NCBI RefSeq assembly: GCF_013520985.1
Contig: NZ_JACDTY010000020.1
Span: 34,329 to 98,328 of the forward strand
Length of the DNA: 64,000 nt
Source of the DNA: Mesorhizobium neociceri
GTDB lineage: Bacteria; Pseudomonadota; Alphaproteobacteria; Rhizobiales; Rhizobiaceae
Direction of reading: 5' to 3'
Part shown: piece after piece, positions 61,691-64,000 of the stretch
Layout: every line of letters begins with the position of its first letter
Position numbering within the stretch: position 1 is the stretch's first letter
The notes under the pieces: generated by a model
Told to the model about the DNA's origin: nothing
Databases searched by the model: none
What the model saw: the letters and a program-made list of their open reading frames with translations, nothing else
Translations under genes and position numbers: made by a program

Positions 61691-62583
61691 GTTCAGTTCC
61701 CCTTATGGGACGGCGTGAACGGCGGCGGCCGCCGGCCTACAAAGCGCCATGCCGGAGCGGCGCCATTGTTTTCGTCCGGCTGAAGCGGCAATCGCCTATG
61801 CTTAATCATCAACAGTATTCCTCCACTGAAATCAAAGCACTGCGGTCTTGCGCCCAAGGGCGGCTCCCGCGTTGCTGTGCCTATGCCTGCACACCTCCTG
61901 GCCGGAAACGGCCCCCGACCCCGAACCCGGCCCGCTCCTCCTCATATGGGAGCCATCCCGGCATTAGCATCGTGCTTCCGACAAGAATTAGCAAATACGT
62001 AATCAACCTCCACGTGCTGCCGGCAGCAAGGTACTTGGCCGCGGACTGAAAGCAGACGCGATGCCGCCGCATAATTGCCGGCCGGTCGCTTGATGAGACC
62101 ACGGCACTGGTTCCAATAATCTCGTCCAGGAAAGTAAAATTTGACGAATTTGGAAACAATTCGGTCGTGTCAGAGGAATTCGACTTGAATATGAAAGAGA
62201 TTTACCGGCGTTGAATTTGCGTTCGCGTCTATAACCACGGTTATATGGACGCACCAATTGCAACCTGCGTAATATGGTTAGGGGAATGTTAATGCTCAGG
62301 CGGTCGACGTAGATCGCGCGAGTTTTGGGGTATGGGGCGTGAGCGTGACAGTCAGTCCGACGACGGATCGATTCCGTCATCCGGGGGTAGTTGTGTCTGG
62401 CGAACGGGCGCAGCCGCCCCGCCAAGGCCTTCCCTGTTCAACGCCGCTTATGTCACGAACGGCTCTTTGCTGGCGATGCCGCGTTCCGCGGGCACGCCCG
62501 GCGTTGCAATAGGTCTGGGGTAGTCAGCCGCCTTGTGCGGCCAACAAGGGAACGCGCTTGCAAGCGCAAGGGGAGTTAAGAAA
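61691..62583. other. 893-bp intergenic region between divergent regulator and giant repeat protein genes
   Basis: No convincing gene. The middle (about 62110-62300) is clearly AT-rich and holds the 16-bp perfect palindrome described separately, so promoters for the surface protein probably lie there. Close to the giant gene there is a small hairpin (gccgc-cttgt-gcggc, 62527-62541) and a perfect 14-bp palindrome GCGCTTGCAAGCGC (62554-62567) just before the ribosome site. Some short open frames at 62332-62523 have no ribosome site and no recognisable content. Confidence 0.55.
62230..62245. promoter_or_regulatory. Perfect 16-bp palindrome in the promoter region of the giant repeat protein
   Basis: TATAACC-AC-GGTTATA lies in the AT-rich part of the long intergenic region, 339 bp before the start of the giant gene and 540 bp from the response regulator. 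It looks like a dimer binding site; the binder is unknown, the NarL-type regulators being the nearest candidates. Confidence 0.5.
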
Positions 62584-64000
62584 ATGGCCGATACCGTAGT
62601 CGATATCAGTGGTGCAACCACCTCCGCCACATTGACCGATGGCACCGTTTTCACAGCCGAGCCACAAGGCGACGCCGGTACAGGCAACTACGACACCTTC
62701 CTTGTGCTTGGTGCGAACGGCACGGAAAGCGGCTTCAACACCGATGGCACTCCGTTGCCGCTGGATGACAAACAGCAGGAGCATACGAACGCGCTTCTGC
62801 TGAGCGACATGCAGGTGGTGACCCTGGACGGCCACGACTATTATGTGTTCAAGCTCGACGCCAACGAGCCGAACAGCACCAAGGGGGAGTTGCTGTCCCT
62901 CAACTCATTGCAGATCTATTCGGCCTCGGATCCGAATATCACAACCCTTCCGACGCTTCAGACCCAGCAACTGCTCTATGATCTCGATGGGAACGCCACC
63001 GACGGCGACGTGACCGTTCAGTTGAGTGCCGGCAAGGACGCGCCGGCTGGCAGTGGCAAGGGCGACATGTTCGTCTACATCCCCACCAGCTTCTTCGACA
63101 ACGCAACCGGTAACTATGTCTATCTCTATTCGGCGTTCGGCGATCCCAGCGATTCGGACGGCGGGTTCGAGGAATGGGGTGTAATCACCAAGGCCGGTGT
63201 CGACAACGCTCCAGCGGTCGCGATCGAGAAGACGGTCGAACCGGGCGAGATCAACGAAGGCGAGGCGACGACCGTCACCTACACCTACAAGGTGACAAAC
63301 ACGAGCGCGGACGGAGCAGCCGATCCGCTGACGCTGACCTCGCTGATCGACGACAATGCAACGCCAGGCGATGCCACTGACGACATCAACCTGCTCAACG
63401 GCTTCGTGGCCAACAGCACACATGGCACCCACTATGTGTCCGGCGACACCGACAACGACTACCTTGTCGACAGCAACGAGACCTGGATTTTCACGGCCGA
63501 TGTCAACATTGCAGCCCACGATGCCGGCAGCAGCATCGTCAACACGGTCGTGGTGCATGCCCATGACGACGACACCACCAACGACGTGACCGCCACCGAC
63601 GACGCGACGGTGACGGTGACGGATGTGGCGCCATCAATCCACGTCGCCAAGACGGCCGACCCGACCTCGATTGACGAGGGCTCCGCCACCGACGTCACCT
63701 ACACCTATGAAGTGACGAACACGAGTGCGGCCGGCGCGTTCGACCCGCTGACATTGACCGGGCTTGTGGACGACAATGCAACGCCAGGCGATGCCGCTGA
63801 CGACATCGATCTGCTCGATGGTTTCGTGGCGGGCAGCGATCACGGCACCCACTACGTGTCCGGCGACATCGATGACGACTATTTGGTCGACAGCGACGAG
63901 ACCTGGACGTTCACCGCGACGGTCGGCATCGACGCCCAAAATGCCGGCAGCATCGTCAACACGGTCGTGGTGCATGGCCATGACGACGACAGCACCGACG
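62584..64000 (+). CDS. Large surface protein with 140-residue DUF11-like repeats (3' end outside window)
   Basis: 472 residues are visible and the frame runs off the edge. There is no Sec signal (MADTVVDISGATTSATLTDG), which suggests type I secretion. After an N-terminal domain of about 208 residues ('DGHDYYVFKLDANEPNSTKG', 'YVYLYSAFGDPSDSDGGFEE'), repeat 1 begins at 63208 ('APAVAIEKTVEPGEINEGEA') and repeat 2 at 63628 ('APSIHVAKTADPTSIDEGSA'), 420 bp apart. Each holds 'TYTYxVTNTSAxGAxDPLTL' and 'VDDNATPGDAxDDIxLLxGF', a DUF11/conserved-repeat pattern, rich in Asp and probably calcium binding. AGGGGAG precedes the ATG. Likely an adhesin or surface-layer protein. Confidence 0.85.
   Translation, partial: MADTVVDISGATTSATLTDGTVFTAEPQGDAGTGNYDTFLVLGANGTESGFNTDGTPLPLDDKQQEHTNALLLSDMQVVTLDGHDYYVFKLDANEPNSTKGELLSLNSLQIYSASDPNITTLPTLQTQQLLYDLDGNATDGDVTVQLSAGKDAPAGSGKGDMFVYIPTSFFDNATGNYVYLYSAFGDPSDSDGGFEEWGVITKAGVDNAPAVAIEKTVEPGEINEGEATTVTYTYKVTNTSADGAADPLTLTSLIDDNATPGDATDDINLLNGFVANSTHGTHYVSGDTDNDYLVDSNETWIFTADVNIAAHDAGSSIVNTVVVHAHDDDTTNDVTATDDATVTVTDVAPSIHVAKTADPTSIDEGSATDVTYTYEVTNTSAAGAFDPLTLTGLVDDNATPGDAADDIDLLDGFVAGSDHGTHYVSGDIDDDYLVDSDETWTFTATVGIDAQNAGSIVNTVVVHGHDDDSTD

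Noticed and set aside
62332..62523. Short plus-strand frames before the giant repeat gene
   Set aside because: Without ribosome site or conserved features; more likely part of a long leader/promoter region.

Overview
The window is bacterial, GC-rich and looks like an alphaproteobacterium of the order Hyphomicrobiales (Rhizobiales). The best guess is a Mesorhizobium-type genome, judging from a small secreted DUF680-like protein, a BA14K-type protein, minCDE behind a CtrA-like box, a B12-dependent metH, and many palindromic intergenic repeats of the kind scattered through rhizobial chromosomes. No rRNA, tRNA or CRISPR array was seen. Most of the window is ordinary chromosomal metabolism and regulation, broken by several short, more AT-rich insertions.

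Left part (1-19.2 kb). The 3' part of a branched-chain amino acid binding protein is followed by a leftward operon: Lrp/AsnC regulator, saccharopine/lysine dehydrogenase-like enzyme, family-3 binding protein, two permeases and an ATPase. A BKACE-type enzyme and a 17-repeat TPR protein come next. A MarR regulator faces a hydroxycinnamoyl-CoA hydratase-lyase and an acyl-CoA ligase, a classical p-coumarate/ferulate module with two palindromic operators. Converging on it is a periplasmic molybdenum hydroxylase operon (2Fe-2S subunit, Mo subunit, tri-haem cytochrome c). OsmC, AhpD-like, 2OG-Fe(II) oxygenase and EthD genes follow.

First island (21.0-24.8 kb). An ABC-F ATPase gene has its last 374 bp repeated 2.5 kb downstream. 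Between the copies lie a CHAT (caspase-fold) protease gene and an overlapping small membrane-protein gene, a plausible conflict or defence pair. An intact IS481-family element with a 6-bp target duplication follows.

Centre (24.8-45.1 kb). A winged-helix/TPR regulator, a CHASE-PAS-GGDEF-EAL protein, an AMP-forming acyl-CoA synthetase divergent from a lysine 2,3-aminomutase-like radical SAM gene, metH with a palindromic operator, a higBA toxin-antitoxin pair with twin operators, secreted and envelope proteins (MBL-fold, TPR, DoxX, BA14K), and a FecR/CHASE2-adenylate cyclase pair.

Second island (45.1-48.9 kb). A frameshifted DUF2971-like gene, a SIR2-fold DUF4917-like gene, and a leftward cluster of a dual-OB-like protein and two DUF488 proteins, all three read from TTG starts. 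This is the best candidate for an undescribed conflict or stress system.

Right part (49-64 kb). minCDE; an ArsR/SRPBCC/DHFR-like operon with an apparently leaderless promoter; a frameshifted EamA exporter; an ATP-grasp enzyme and an SdrD_B-like surface protein; a 34-residue peptide gene with the lasso-type RiPP leader motif; a Gly/Asn-rich secreted protein; a NarL/NarX-type two-component operon plus a second NarL-type regulator; and the start of a very large protein with 140-residue DUF11-like repeats that runs off the right edge.
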